Source: Amyloporia xantha
Lineage: Eukaryota; Basidiomycota; Agaricomycetes; Polyporales; Adustoporiaceae
NCBI GenBank assembly: GCA_036971615.1
Contig: JAYKKR010000003.1
Location: forward strand, 744,001-808,000
DNA length: 64,000 nucleotides
Direction: 5' to 3'
The position numbers were made by a program, and so were the translations under genes. Each line of letters starts with the position of its first letter. Within the stretch, counting starts at the first letter, position 1. Of the stretch, positions 49,110 to 60,679 are shown in pieces. The notes under the pieces are model-generated. The model saw only the letters and a list, made by a program, of their open reading frames with translations. It had not been told where the DNA came from and did not search any database.

Positions 49110-50360
49110 ACCTAGTAATTTGCGAATCTTGATGATGACCCGTATAAATACCATCGTGTCGCCACACTCGCATCGCCCCCAGAAGCCATCCCGCCGTAGA
49201 TACTGGAGAATACGAACAACATCAACTGTATGAACACAGAAACATCGACAACCGAGGCAAACGGGATGTCCAGATTCCAACGTGAATGGTGAATCCAACA
49301 AATGGTATGAAACTTCGGTGGTTGTGTCGACGCGGAGCTCAGACAACGAGGCCGGGATAAAGAGGCAGAGATTTGAGCACGCAGTATGTCATTGCGCGGC
49401 TTTGAAGAATGTAAAGGCTTGTTCCGATCTGGACGTATGCATGCGAGATAGCGTGGTCCGCGAGTCGGTAGAACAGATGGATATGTAGACGTCAAGTAAT
49501 GGAATGGAATCGATGATTAGAGGCGCAGCACGAAAGCGAATCTACATCATTCACAAGGACGAGGACGTTGTTGAAATGACAGAGCGGGACGCAGAAGAGC
49601 GACGTCTTCTTAGGTGCTTTTCGTCCGCTAGAAGCACGCTGGCAGTCGTCTCTGAAACTGGGCGCTGCTGGTCTCCGCCATAATCTGATCCTGGCTGTGG
49701 CAGAAATAAGTGGACAAATTCGTATGTTGAAGCTAAAGCGGCGTACCTGCCAGCGGTGCTTCAAAAACATCATTATGATGTACTACAGATTGCTCTACCG
49801 GAGGAACGGCTTCACGGCATGAACAGGCGTTCGGCATCGGTAGGTAAGTACTCAGTGTTCGGTTTTCAGCCTACCGCTGTAGATACTCAGAGATCAGGTC
49901 CGTGCAATCATCCAAACGGCATGCACGAGAAAAAGGTATCGTCTAATGAGCAAGCAGCGGATGAATTGCCAAACGTCAATTTACCAGGTTGCAATTCGGA
50001 GAAGACCAGCACAGTGCATAACAGCGTTGGCGGCATGGTTCTAGATGAGGACGCAGGGGTTCCGGCAGTGCATGTAAGCGCGACGGTTCGGGACCATGCT
50101 ATCGTTAACACCCAGCACCGTACGGCTGTTCTGACAGGTTTGATTTCTGCACAAAAGATATTATAAGACTTCAACATCCAAGAAACTTGACAATTACAGG
50201 TCGATGTTTCATGCACTGAGTTACCACGAATGGGAACATTGTCGGAGGGCAGCGTGCAACTAACTGCTACGCCTAGCATTCGATAGGGGGTAAGCACCCA
50301 TTTTCCAGAGTCAAAAGACCTAGCAGATACGAGGCGCATCTGGGAACCTAGTCCTACTTC
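49110..50360. repeat. Repeat block copy 1, segment B
   Basis: Homologous to 59540-60670: for example tgtgtcgacgcggagct at 49325 and 59614, tgagcacgcagtatgtcatt at 49374 and about 59667, and agaagtggc-type tails. A partial third copy of its start lies at 60680-60800. A 136-codon plus frame (49756-50166) has no recognised domain and is not open in the other copy. Confidence 0.65.
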
Positions 50361-50799
50361 CTCAAACTGTGGAGGATCGAGTGCATATGCATCGGCTTCA
50401 GGCTATTCAAGGAGGAGGAAGGCGGCACCGCAATGTGGATTACAGATCTCGAGAAACTAGTACATATTTAGGAAACGACGATATTCGGATGAGTTTCCTC
50501 TACCACTCGGAGACGGATGGAGAGGAGCCTGAAGCAGAAGTGGCTATTTACCTTTCTATTAGTTGCTAGGATGGAGCCATTCCCTACGATCTGGTGAAAT
50601 TGTGTTGGAGTTCCAGAGTCTAGCTCTATTACAAAATATTTGCGCAAACTTGGTGGTGGATATCCTCAAAGTTGGCAGGATACGGTCAGTTCGCCGAGCG
50701 CATGCGTTGCGCAACGAGGGAGTCGAAGTATGTACTTTGGTGAATGTTACACGTCGAAGACAAGCCTTTTTCAAACATTCGTTGTTCCCTTCTAAACTA

Positions 50800-51159
50800 G
50801 GGCTGCTCAATTCTGCTCGCTCGGTGCGCGCTCGTCTGAGTACCTACCCGTTTTGGCCGTTTCCACTCGGCAGCCACGGCAAGCAGACCAGGTTGGGTCC
50901 TGGTATGGGTGAAGGTTTTCCTGACTGCAGGCTCGGTCAAAAAATTCGTAAAAGTCATTAGCGTTTTTGTACATGTATACATAGCCTGTACGAAAGGTTT
51001 GGGCACGAGAATAGCTCGCACATGTCAGGAAATAATACACCTACACCCTGTGCAGCGCAGGTGGCTGATGCAGCGCGCTCGGATTTAGCCGTGTTCGAAC
51101 AGCCTAAACAAGGAGGTGCTTGAGTGAGCGCGCACCAAGCGAGCAGAATTGAGCAGCCC
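50800..51159. mobile_element. MITE of 360 bp with 34-bp inverted repeats and TA target duplication
   Basis: The left end gggctgctcaattctgctcg (50800 on) is repeated inverted at the right end (to 51159). About 34 bases match with one difference, including ggtgcgcgctc. Both ends abut TA (50798-50799 and 51160-51161), the mark of Tc1/mariner-type insertion. No open frame of note. A diverged relative lies at 2310-2619. Confidence 0.88.
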
Positions 51160-51304
51160 TACTGTCCTCGCTGACGGAGTTCCTTCCCAATTGCCTCTGG
51201 AAACTGCTGATTTGACATCATCAAGGTCTCCCGGCCATTCCTCTGTTTGACCGATGTTCTGTCTGACCAGCCTTAGTATATTCTTCTAGACTAACCATCT
51301 TTCT

Positions 51305-51850
51305 AGCCTGCCGAGAGTTTCTCCTACATCATCTGCACCGTGACTGCCAAGATCTCTCTACCATTGAGGAAGTCGACACTACACTTGCGACCGAGGATGC
51401 AGGATTCGAGCTCACAAGTCTCTCGACAGCATCGTCCTGGGTGGACCGCTACACTGCCGCGTTCGTCTACTTTCCAACACCCTTCCCGCGATTCTCTTTG
51501 TCCTCCTGCTCTCTTCCGTCCCTCTCCCGACTGCAACACCCTCGTCCGGTTTCGTTGAGGCGGCGGTTTCACGCCTCACTGTTCTCAGTACGCCCATCTT
51601 CGGTGCGCTCTCGGGGTTCGGCACCATCAGTACGGCGTGGGCATTTTTCCCTGCGTTCCGCAGCAATCGCAAGTACTTAGGGATTTTTCGATATGAACTT
51701 GTTCCAATACTGACGAGAGATCTCGTTAAACAGAACAAATTCAACGGGAGAGGACGTTTGTGCGGCGGAGGATGACCTCAAACTTGTGCAGGAGGAATTG
51801 GCATGACGTCAGACGGAGGTTCGGACACTGGAGACGGCACATGGTATAGA
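51305..51850 (+). pseudogene. Golgi pH regulator (GPHR/GPR89) gene fragment with in-frame stop
   Basis: One exon from 51476 reads NTLPAILFVLLLSSVPLP and then VSRLTVLSTPIFGALSGFGT, ISTAWAFFPAF. This is the conserved membrane segment of the GPHR family of Golgi anion-channel-like proteins. A normal intron (about 51671-51735) joins RSNRK to TNSTGEDVCAAEDDLKLV, the family's coiled-coil stretch. Then QEELA is followed by TGA at 51804-51806, and the same frame continues RQTEVRTLET. An upstream part near 51310-51400 (ACREFLLHHLHRDCQDLS) may be the N-terminal exon but is out of phase with the rest. The C-terminal channel and ABA-receptor-like domains are absent; repeat sequence starts at about 51860. 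So this is a truncated, dead copy; an intact gene is expected elsewhere. Confidence 0.65.
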
Positions 51851-51859
51851 ACGCTCCCG

Positions 51860-53760
51860 CCCTGCGATACAATTCGGGGGTGGAACTCTGGAGGTTAGTC
51901 GTCGTACGCTCAGTTCCTAGGTACCACGATGGGTGGGCAGTCGTCAGTCGTCGACCGAAAGCACTGCTATGGGGCGTGCGGCGGCTCGAATTCGAGGTAT
52001 CACGCAGCACAGAGGAGTGCAGCGGAAGCGCACAATACACGCTACGAATGGAGAAATGGACGCTGCGCGCTAGTCCAGAGGCTTGAGCTCTGAGGCGCGG
52101 CCCTTCCTCGCCCTCTACTCTCCATCTTGTCTCCAGGACATCGATCTCGCAACGTGCAGCCATGTCTTCTGCTCCTCGTCCATGACGTACTGCCCCGCTC
52201 TAGCGCAGAGGCTCGATGGCCTGTCGATATCAACACGATCCCGTGCCACGGGCTCAGAATTCTGAATACCAGCAGTGGGTCTTTCGTGTAGTGGAAAGTG
52301 AGAAGTGACCAGGGTTACTGCACCAAACTTCAGCCTCTCCGAGTCAGCAAAGGAATTCTATCCCGAACGCTACTTCATGGAATATACACGACACGACCGT
52401 CTTTGTCCGGCGACAACAGCAACAGCGACGGGATAGATAGTGCATGTGTCTGCACCCGCAGCGCTACTTAATTTGGTGCTGTGTACGCATCATGGATTTG
52501 GTGTCCTCAGCATCACCGTGGAGGTGGTCGAGCACCCTTCTAACTCTATTCGAGTCTTATGGCCTCCTCGTCAAGTCAGGCGTACAAGGTGGCGCCCGTC
52601 CCATAAAGCACCATCGAGCGTGCACCAGGGCCCCAGGCCTCTGGAGCAGCGCGCACTGCTCACCTCTCCATCCGTAACGCGTATCCGCTACTATTCCTCT
52701 GCTGCGTGGCGACTGGAACCCGGACTTGCTGCCTGCTCTTCCTCTTCCCTGCGTGGTGGTGCCAGCTCCCCACCCACTGTTTCACTTCAGAACTGAATGT
52801 TCGACGTTTGATCATCATGCATTGTCCAACCCTCGAAATTCACTCGCAAATTGTATCCGAGTCCTCCACCGAGGTCTCAGACGGCCCCTTTCCTGTACTA
52901 TGCGCACCTGCTTTGTCCCTATGCGGGCCGTCTTGCCTTTCGGAGCCTCTGAAGTCTGGGTTGAGGATGGCACAAGTGCCAAGGGAATAGGTAGAAGGAG
53001 AAGGACACTGTACCTGTACGCACACATACCGCTGCCTGTTGGCGAGGTCCAGCTGCTAGAATCGAGGTTAAGCGAGAAACGGCATTGAAACCATTTCCCT
53101 AGCACGTCGCGTCGACGTCGACTACACATATCGTGCATTATACAGTGCAATGACAGGCGGACGGCGGAAGGCTGTGGCATACTTGCGTGCGCACGCGCGT
53201 GTGTGTGTTGCGTTCCCCAGGTCTCTCCCCAACAGATGAACGAAGAGGTAAACCTCTCACTCGTGTAGTCACTCAGTATTCAAGATCTGGCATTCGGTAC
53301 GCAGGCTGCAGCTCTGCCCCTCTCTTTCGCTCACCGTCACAAATGTCGACCGTCAACAAGTTCTGGCTCTGTAGTACCGGCTGTACGCTCGTATGCACTA
53401 GTGCGTGCTCTGCTATTACCCATCAAACCCATCACACTCGGCCTCAGATGACTGATCCCTACTCGAAGTACGGACAGTTGCATGAGTTCACCGACTGCAG
53501 TCATCAAGGAGCCAAAATCGCTCATCCACACCTGACAAAATGTCTGCAGCTCTGGTCCAGGCAACGTGCGTCGTATTCCAGCAGACGCTACAGGCCGAGT
53601 CGCTAGATAGGGGGGCTGGACGGTTCCGTGACCACGTTTTATTCCTTCCGTGCGGCTTGCCATTCCCACAGTGCGACGGTCACAGTTGACAGCTCGCGCC
53701 TTCGGGTCTCCCGTGTAGATGGATGCATCCGTTTGCATGCCTCCAGACGGGATCTAAATG
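51860..53760. repeat. Repeat block copy 2, mostly inverted relative to the others
   Basis: 52130-52430 is the reverse complement of segment C (57440-57830). 52558-52800 is the reverse complement of 57180-57420 and is related to 61740-61990. 53340-53640 pairs inverted with 60840-61210. In contrast 51880-52080 resembles 61640-61760 in the same orientation, so the block is rearranged. No intact gene. Confidence 0.6.
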
Positions 53761-53761
53761 A

Positions 53762-54235
53762 TCAGAGTGAGTTACGTGACGACCTCTTCCAGTTGCAAGA
53801 GATCTGTCTTTCGTCAAAGTCGCCGGTGTACACCCCGGCGATACCGCTGTGGGTGATGCGCTCTTGGATGTCCGTGCAGTCTAAGAGCGCCACGGTCTCC
53901 TCGAGTGTGAAGTTCTTAGTCCAACCATTCCAGGAACTGATTGGTCTCAAAGCCAAGGATGTCCCCGATGAGAGCTGAGGGCAGCAAAGGCGCAATATTA
54001 GCGAGGCGGTAAATTGGGGACGGCGACGAACATTCTCACGACAGTCTTCTTTATCTGAAATTCAGATCATATCCGCAGAGGATAAACTCACGCTTTATTG
54101 TGACATGTACATCCGCTGTATGTCCCCCCTGTTCAATCATCTCTTGTGTTGTGACTGTAATCCTTTCTAGCACCAAGGCGAAGGCACCACCTGATGACTC
54201 TTCGACTACTAGCACTAGCGTCTATTTGCGTTTTA
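53762..54235 (-). CDS. Unrecognised coding segment, possibly partial
   Basis: Two exons join cleanly. The upstream exon reads VEESSGGAFALVLERITVTT, then QEMIEQGGHTADVHVTIK. A short intron (about 54058-54090) leads to HKEDCRENV and a single frame through ISSWNGWTKNFTLEETVALL, DCTDIQERITHSGIAG, VYTGDFDERQ, ending at 53762. The composition looks like a real cytosolic protein, and the region is not shared with the flanking repeat blocks. I do not recognise the family. The first ATG in frame is at 54140; the upstream residues would need a further exon that I cannot find, so it may be a 5'-truncated gene. Confidence 0.4.
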
Positions 54236-55138
54236 AAATTATTTGCCCTCATTCCTTATAGCGGAGGTCAAGCATCTGTCAAGCTGTCGCTCTTCTGAAT
54301 CTAGACGTCCAGCTCTGACATATTCATTTCGACCATCTTTGTGCCCTTTATTAACGATGTCGACTTCGCTTTTGTGCATCGCAGCTCCGCCTCCATTGGT
54401 CGTCGGCGTCCTTTTGCTGGACTCTAGGCATTCTCCTATTCTACCAATTTGTGGACCACCTCGTCGAAGTCCATCTCACATATATCTCACATATGTAAGT
54501 CGGATCGGAACCATTACCTGAAAACGTGCAAGGACATCTTAGGCTGTCACATAACTGACTCTCTATCCCGCCCTCCTTGTGTGCGCTCCGTGTCGATACG
54601 ACCGCCCCGATCTTTATGCCTTTACTGGATCAACCATTCACATAGTATTCGATTGTAAGTGTTGAAAATTCCACTCCCGTTGCATTGAATGTCATCGTAA
54701 TAACTATGATAAGCGGCCGAAATCGGCCATCCTCATACTAATTCTAAGACAGGCCACGCTCCGAATGGCTGGCTCCGAGACTATTCATCATGATTTAGGG
54801 ACGGTGTATGGTACCTTACAGCTAAATTAAGAACAGAGGGCCCTTTGCCCAAGAAGTCTGTGCGGGTGGTATTTGAAAATAATATTGATGGTGTTATCGC
54901 TCTATGTCCAACTCTGGACTCCGGATACCGATGTGACAGCCTGTGTACATATTTTGTGCCGAGTGAAGTGTTCAGCTGTCATCAACACGGATCATGATAG
55001 CTATCCACACAGGCTACATGAAACCCAAATGGGGGTCCTCTCGATCAAGGTACACGTACAACACACACCTGTGGTCGAGGCTGTTCCTGTAAGTAGCGCT
55101 GTTGCTCAACTTCCCACTCTTCCACTACTATCACCACC
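54236..55138. other. Intergenic, upstream of the DUF962 gene
   Basis: No gene recognised. Plus-strand frames here are short and show no partner exons. Confidence 0.4.
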
Positions 55139-55959
55139 ATGGCGTCCTCAGGCCTGTTCAACCTCAAGAAACAGGTGTGTCCTCTAAACGATGGGGCGTA
55201 ACAAAAGTACTCATGTGGCCGTCAGCTGACCTTCTATGGTGCCTACCATTCAAATTCCATCAATATCGTGATTCACGAAGTCTGTGTTCCTATTCTCCTG
55301 TGGTACGTGTACATCCTGTTCTTGGGCTCATAGCGGGCTCAGGCAGGAAATTCAGGACCTTCCACGCCCTAGCATGTTCTCTTCCAGTCCCTGCGATCTT
55401 CCCCGTAGTCCATGTTGCTTTCAATCAGTACTTCGTGTTTGATCTCAACTGGCCCGCTCTTCATGCTGCTGTATACATGCTGTATTACTTTGCTCTCGAA
55501 CCTACGGCTGCTGTGAGTACCTGTCTGAGGACCTATCGTTTCAGATCTGATGTCTTCTTGTCCAGGCGCTGTATCTACCTCAGATGACCATGTCGCTTCT
55601 CACAGCCACAGCTTTCTCACATACACCTGACGCTCTTAAATACGCAACTATTGGTCACGTCTTGTCGTGGATTGCCCAGTTCATTGGACACTATGGACCG
55701 GAGGGTCGTTCCCCCGCTCTGATCGACAACTTTATCGGCGGTAGGCGGCTTTCTTGTCTTCTCATACAACGTATGCACCTCAAAGCCTTTCCCACACTTA
55801 GCTGTGGTCCTCGCCCCGTTCTTTGTCCATCTTGAGATCCTGTTTGCTCTCGGGTATAGGCCGCAATTCCACAAAGAACTCACCAGCAGCATCGGCATGG
55901 AGATTGCGAAGATCAACAGGGCGAAGAGGGCTGCGAAGGGAGAGCCGAAACAGCTCTAG
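55139..55959 (+). CDS. DUF962/Mpo1-like membrane protein
   Basis: Related to yeast Mpo1 (YGL010W), an ER Fe2+-dependent dioxygenase in alpha-oxidation of 2-hydroxy fatty acids from phytosphingosine. Starts MASSGLFNLKKQ at 55139, then LTFYGAYHSNSINIVIHEVC (conserved YGxYHxNxxNxxIHxxCVP), PILLW, PVHVAFNQYFVFDLNWPALH, YMLYYFALEPTAA, ALYLPQMTMSLLTATAFSHT, GHVLSWIAQFIGHYGPEGRS, PALIDNF, LVLAPFFVHLEILFALGYRP, ending KGEPKQL. The metal-binding histidines of YHxNxxNxxIH and of QFIGHxxxE-like GHYGPEG are present. Six or so exons, about 200 residues, complete. It is the only clearly intact gene inside the repeat-rich stretch and has no evident link to the PKS locus. Confidence 0.9.
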
Positions 55960-56299
55960 ATCCTACTCGGCAGTGTAAGTTGATGGTTGCCTATTTACAC
56001 CATTGCTCGCTAATCGGGCTTGACAAAGGACCTGCTCACCATGTTTACGCAAATCTACCAGGTTCGGTGTCCTTTCAATACCGTTTTTTTCTCTGCTATC
56101 GAAATCACTGTTGTCCACGAATTGATGCGACCGCTCTTATATATGTGTGTACCGATCTCGTCTACTGTTGTACAGCTGTACATTCAAACAACATTTTGCT
56201 CTGTATTTATCTACTCTCAATTGGTGCGGCTTAACCCGAAAAGTCGGTCCTTTCTGGCAACTTGGGTGGAACATGGAGATAAGACTTGCTCGACACAAG

Positions 56300-57110
56300 G
56301 TGAGTGGAAGCGAGCGATGTAGATTGAGAAGCTGTGGTACGCGGCTACTGGTAAAATAGCATAGCTCGCGAGAAGCGAGAGTGGCATAGTAGATCGCTCA
56401 GCATCCATGCAATGAGAGTGGTTCTCGCCGAGGAAACAGCCTACATTCAGGCGTCCAGTCGACGATTTGACCGCCCAATATAGAGCAGTCTCGACCACGA
56501 GAAGAACTACATCAGTGGGTGCTCTGGGTGCTTGAGGGGCACAAAACGTTTGAGTACACATTGTACGTGAGCTGGCCCATGAGATTTACAATAATGAATG
56601 TTCCGCACTCGGTGGACACTGCCTCTTAGTCATAGAGTATCTCTTCCTCGCTTTCTGTCGTCCCCCACCGTTCCCGCGACGGAACGTCCATGGCCAAATG
56701 CACATGTGTTCAATGACTTCGCTGAAACGAACGGGAATAAGGAAGTAGAGTCGGGCTGAAAATGTCTCTGTTGGTGGCCTCGCCCATAGCGATGAATAAA
56801 CGGGGGCCGAAGCGCAGGTCTGCACACCAAATCTCCGTCGACATTTGAGGCAACAGCAATCCCTGCCTTTCCCCGCATCGATCGCCTCGCGATGTCTTCC
56901 GCTCTCCGCCGTCGCCAGCTGCTGCCCGATGCATGGACAGGGTATCAATGTGGACTTAACGCCTGATACTTGCTCTAGTTACTTGTGGATCTTGACGATG
57001 ACTCTCGTAAAGAGTGACATATCGTCCATACCCGTGCGAAGTCCGTAAAGGTCGTCCTGCTACAGAAACTAGAGAAACGACTAGGTCACCACGCGCAAAT
57101 CACAACTTGA
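56300..57110. repeat. Repeat block copy 3, segment A
   Basis: Shares ctcgcgagaagcgaga, ataatgaatgttccgcactc and gctgctgcccgatgcatgga with 58410-59035, and the related 48480-49085. Same orientation as those. No gene. Confidence 0.7.
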
Positions 57111-57119
57111 TGATACCAA

Positions 57120-58150
57120 TCTCGAATTTCGCCGTGTGAATTCCGGGGGTTGGACAATGCATGATGATTGCGCGTCGAGCGTTCAGTTCTGAATTGGAAC
57201 AGTCGGTGGGGAGCTGGCACCACCGCGCAGGGAAGAGGAAGGGCAGGCAACAGGTCCGAGTTCAAGTCGCCACGCAGCAGAGGAACAGTAGCGGATATGC
57301 GTTACGGATGGAGAGGTGAGTAGTGCGCGTTGGATGATCCAGACGCCTGAGGCCCTGGTGCATGCTAGATGGTGTTTTATGGGACAGGCGCCACCTTGTA
57401 CACCTGACACGTCAACTTGACGAAGTCATAAGCCTCAAATAAGAGTTAGAAGGGTGCTCGACCACCTCCATGGTGATGCTGAAGACATCAAAGTCCAGAT
57501 GCGTGCACAGCACCGACTTCAGTAGCGCTGAGGGCGTAGATACATACTCTATCTGTCCCGGCTCCGTCTCTGTCGCTGTCGCGCCACCGGAAAAAGGTGG
57601 TCGCGTCGTGCATATTCCATGAAGTAGTGTTTGGAACAGAATTCCGTCGCTGACTCGGAGAGACTTGGGTTTGATGATGCAACCCTGGCCACTTCTCACT
57701 TTCAACTGCCCAAAAAGACTCACGGCCCGCATTCAGAATGCTGCGCTCGTGGGACGGGATGGTGTCGATATCGACCGGCCATTGGACCTCTGTCCTAGAG
57801 CTGGGCAGTACGTCATGAACGTTAATATCCATCGGTAAAGACCGGGTAATTCCATTGGGGTGCTTGTTTGCATGAACGAGGAGCAGAAGACATAGTCGGA
57901 CGCTGCGAGATCGATGTTCTGGAGACGGGATGGAGGAGAGAGCGAGGAAAGACCCTGGCGCTGACAATGGAGGAAGGCGAGTTCTTAGATCTCGAATTTT
58001 AAGCCTCACGTCTTTAGCAGCTATCAAGCTCGTGTACACATACTACGGTTGAAAACTGACTCACAAGAGTAGGCAAGACTATAGTAGCACTGTCGACGAG
58101 GCTTGCCGCGGGTGGCACGCTGAGAGCAGGTCCGGCTGCTGTGGCTGATG
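57120..58150. repeat. Repeat block copy 4, segments D and C
   Basis: 57180-57420 is inverted relative to 52558-52800. 57440-58150 matches 46800-47538 without the 662-bp insert, and so shows the empty site of that element. The longest minus-strand frame (183 codons at 57488-58039) aligns with the broken frame in copy 1 and has no domain that I know. Confidence 0.7.
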
Positions 58151-60670
58151 TCGGATTACGGAAGCCAGGGTTACGTCAAGGCTAGAGGGCACTAGACTCA
58201 CGTTGAGTATTGTACTAGCTATGTCGTCGAGGAGTACCCCAAGATGCGCAAATATGCGTCAACTGAGGGCTAACGGTGGGGCCAGCCCTCAGACAGAAGA
58301 TGCGTGCAGCAGTAGGGCTTGTGGGAAGCGGATGGATGCAGGCGGACGAACGATCGCCCGGGACTCTCGTCCGCGGCTGCGCCTCGACAGAAAGTGAGTG
58401 GAAGCGAGGGATGCAGGTTGAGAAGCCGTGGTACGCGACCACTGGCAAAATAGCTCGCGAGAAGCGAGAGTGGGATAATAAGGTAGACCGCTTAGCATCC
58501 ATGCAGTAGAGCGGTTCTCGCTACGGAAATAGCCTACATTTAGGCGTCCAATCGAGGATGTGTCCGCCCGATATAGAGCATAGTCTCGACCACGGGAGGA
58601 ACTACAACAGTTTGTGCTCCTCAAGCACCCAGAGCACCCACTGATGGAGTACACATTGTACGTGAGCTGGCCCATGAGATTTACAATAATGAATGTTCCG
58701 CACTCGGTGAACGCTATCTCTCAGAGTCGTAGAGCATCTCTTCCTCGCTTCCTGTCGTCCCCCACTGTCTCCGGGACGGAATGTCCATGTCTAAATGTGT
58801 TCAATGAGTCTGGGAAAAGGAACTGGAATGAGGAGGTAGAGTCGGGCTGACATGTCTCTATTAGTGGCCTCGCCCATAGCGGTGAATAGACGGGGGACGA
58901 AGCGTAGATCCACACGCCGAATTTCCGTCGACATTTGAGGCAACATCAATTCCTGACCTTCCTTGAATCGATCGCCCCGCATTCTCCTCCGCTCTCCGCC
59001 GTCGCCAGCTGCTGCCCGATGCATGGACAGGGTACCAATATGGACTTTACGCCTGATACGTGCTCTATTGACCTGTGGATATTGATGTCGAATCTCGTAA
59101 AAGAGTGCCATATCGTCCATACCCGTGCGAAATCCGTAGAGGTCGTCCCACCACAGAAACTAGAGAAACGACTAGGTCACCCCGCGCAAAACACAATCTG
59201 ATGATACCAATCTCGAATTTCGCCGTATCATGCTCGCGCAGTTCTATTCTTCATCAAACCCAATTGGCGAATTGGAGCCGAGTAGTTGCTGAAAAGCTGC
59301 TTACCTGTGCTCGCCTCGAATGACTCTACTGTCTTAATCCTACCTTCCTGCCGTCCATGACCATTCCACCTCCTGGCCATTTGATGTTACTGGGACCGTA
59401 CACATCCTGTCACACAGGCGACGATATACCTCCGTCGAACATTGGCCTCAGGGGTGTGATACGTTTGCTGCAGATGAGGTTACGTGCAAATCCATCCGTT
59501 TCCGTGTCCACTGTTCCGTGAGCACTGCTATATGGCTGAATGTCCAAGGAAGACGAGAGGTACGAAGTAGCATGAATGGTGAAATGCAACAAATGATTCG
59601 AAACTTTGGTGGCTGTGTCGACGCGGAGCTTAGACAAGGAGGCTGGGATACAGAGTCAGATATTTGAGCACGCAGTATGTCATTTCGCGGCTTTGGGGAA
59701 TATAAAGGGTTGTTCCGATCTGGATGTATGTCGGTCGAATAGAATGACGTGTAGAAGTTCAGTCATGACACGGAATCAACGACTAGAAACGCAGCACGAA
59801 AGCGAAGTCGACGTCGTTCACAAAAGGTGTGGACAGTCTTGAAATGCATGATGGATATGACAGAGTGGGACGCAGAAAAGCAACATCTTCCTGGTTGTTT
59901 TCCCTCCGCCTCAGGTGCGCTGGCAGTCATCGGCCGCTGTTGGTCTCCGTCATAATCTGATCCTAGCTGTGGCAGAAGTTAGTGGGCATATTCTGTATTG
60001 AAGCGAAAGCGGCGTACTTCCCAACATTGCTTTCAAAATCACCTTCATTATGTCTACAAATTGCCCTACCAAAGGAACGGCTTCGCAGAATGAAAAGACG
60101 ATCAACTTTGGTAGGTAAGTACTCAGCGCTCATGTTTAGCCTTCAACATCTAGATACTCAGAGATCAATTTCGTCCAATTCATCTGTTGTCCGTGCAAAA
60201 TGTGTGCTCGAGAGAAGGACATCGTCTCGCGCAAAGGCAATGGGCGAATTGCCGGACATCGATTGACCAGGTTGCAGCTCGAAGGATAGCGTATAACAGA
60301 ACTGGCGCCATGGATCTAGATGGAGACGTGGAGACTTCGGCAATGCATGTAAGCACGACGGTTCGAAGCGATACAATCCTTAGCACCAGATATGAGGGCT
60401 AGAAGCGTGGCAAAGCAGGTACATGAAGACAATTCTTCCGTAGACAACAATTCTGACTGACTGACAGTTGTTTCTGACAGGGATAATTTCTGCAAATAGA
60501 AGAATATTTCAACAACCTCAAAAGTCGAGAAACTTGTTACACATCAATGTTTCACATACCGAATTTTCATGAATGCAAATATTGTCGGAGGAGGGGGCTG
60601 GAACCCATTCGCCGGATCAAAAGATCCTAGCAGAAACGAAGCGCATCTAGAACCTCGCCCCACTTCTACA
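58150..60670. repeat. Repeat block copy 4, segments A and B
   Basis: 58150-59200 repeats 48219-49100 and 56310-57110; 59540-60670 repeats 49310-50360. The order C-A-B is the same as in copy 1, so this is one larger unit of at least 3 kb present twice. Frames are interrupted differently in the copies. Confidence 0.7.
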
Positions 60671-60679
60671 CCCACTGCT

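Noticed and set aside
49756..50166. 136-codon plus-strand frame as a gene
   Set aside because: Lies in repeat segment B, and the matching copy at about 60050-60440 is interrupted.
57488..58039. 183-codon minus-strand frame as a gene
   Set aside because: Part of repeat segment C; broken in the other copies and without a recognised domain.
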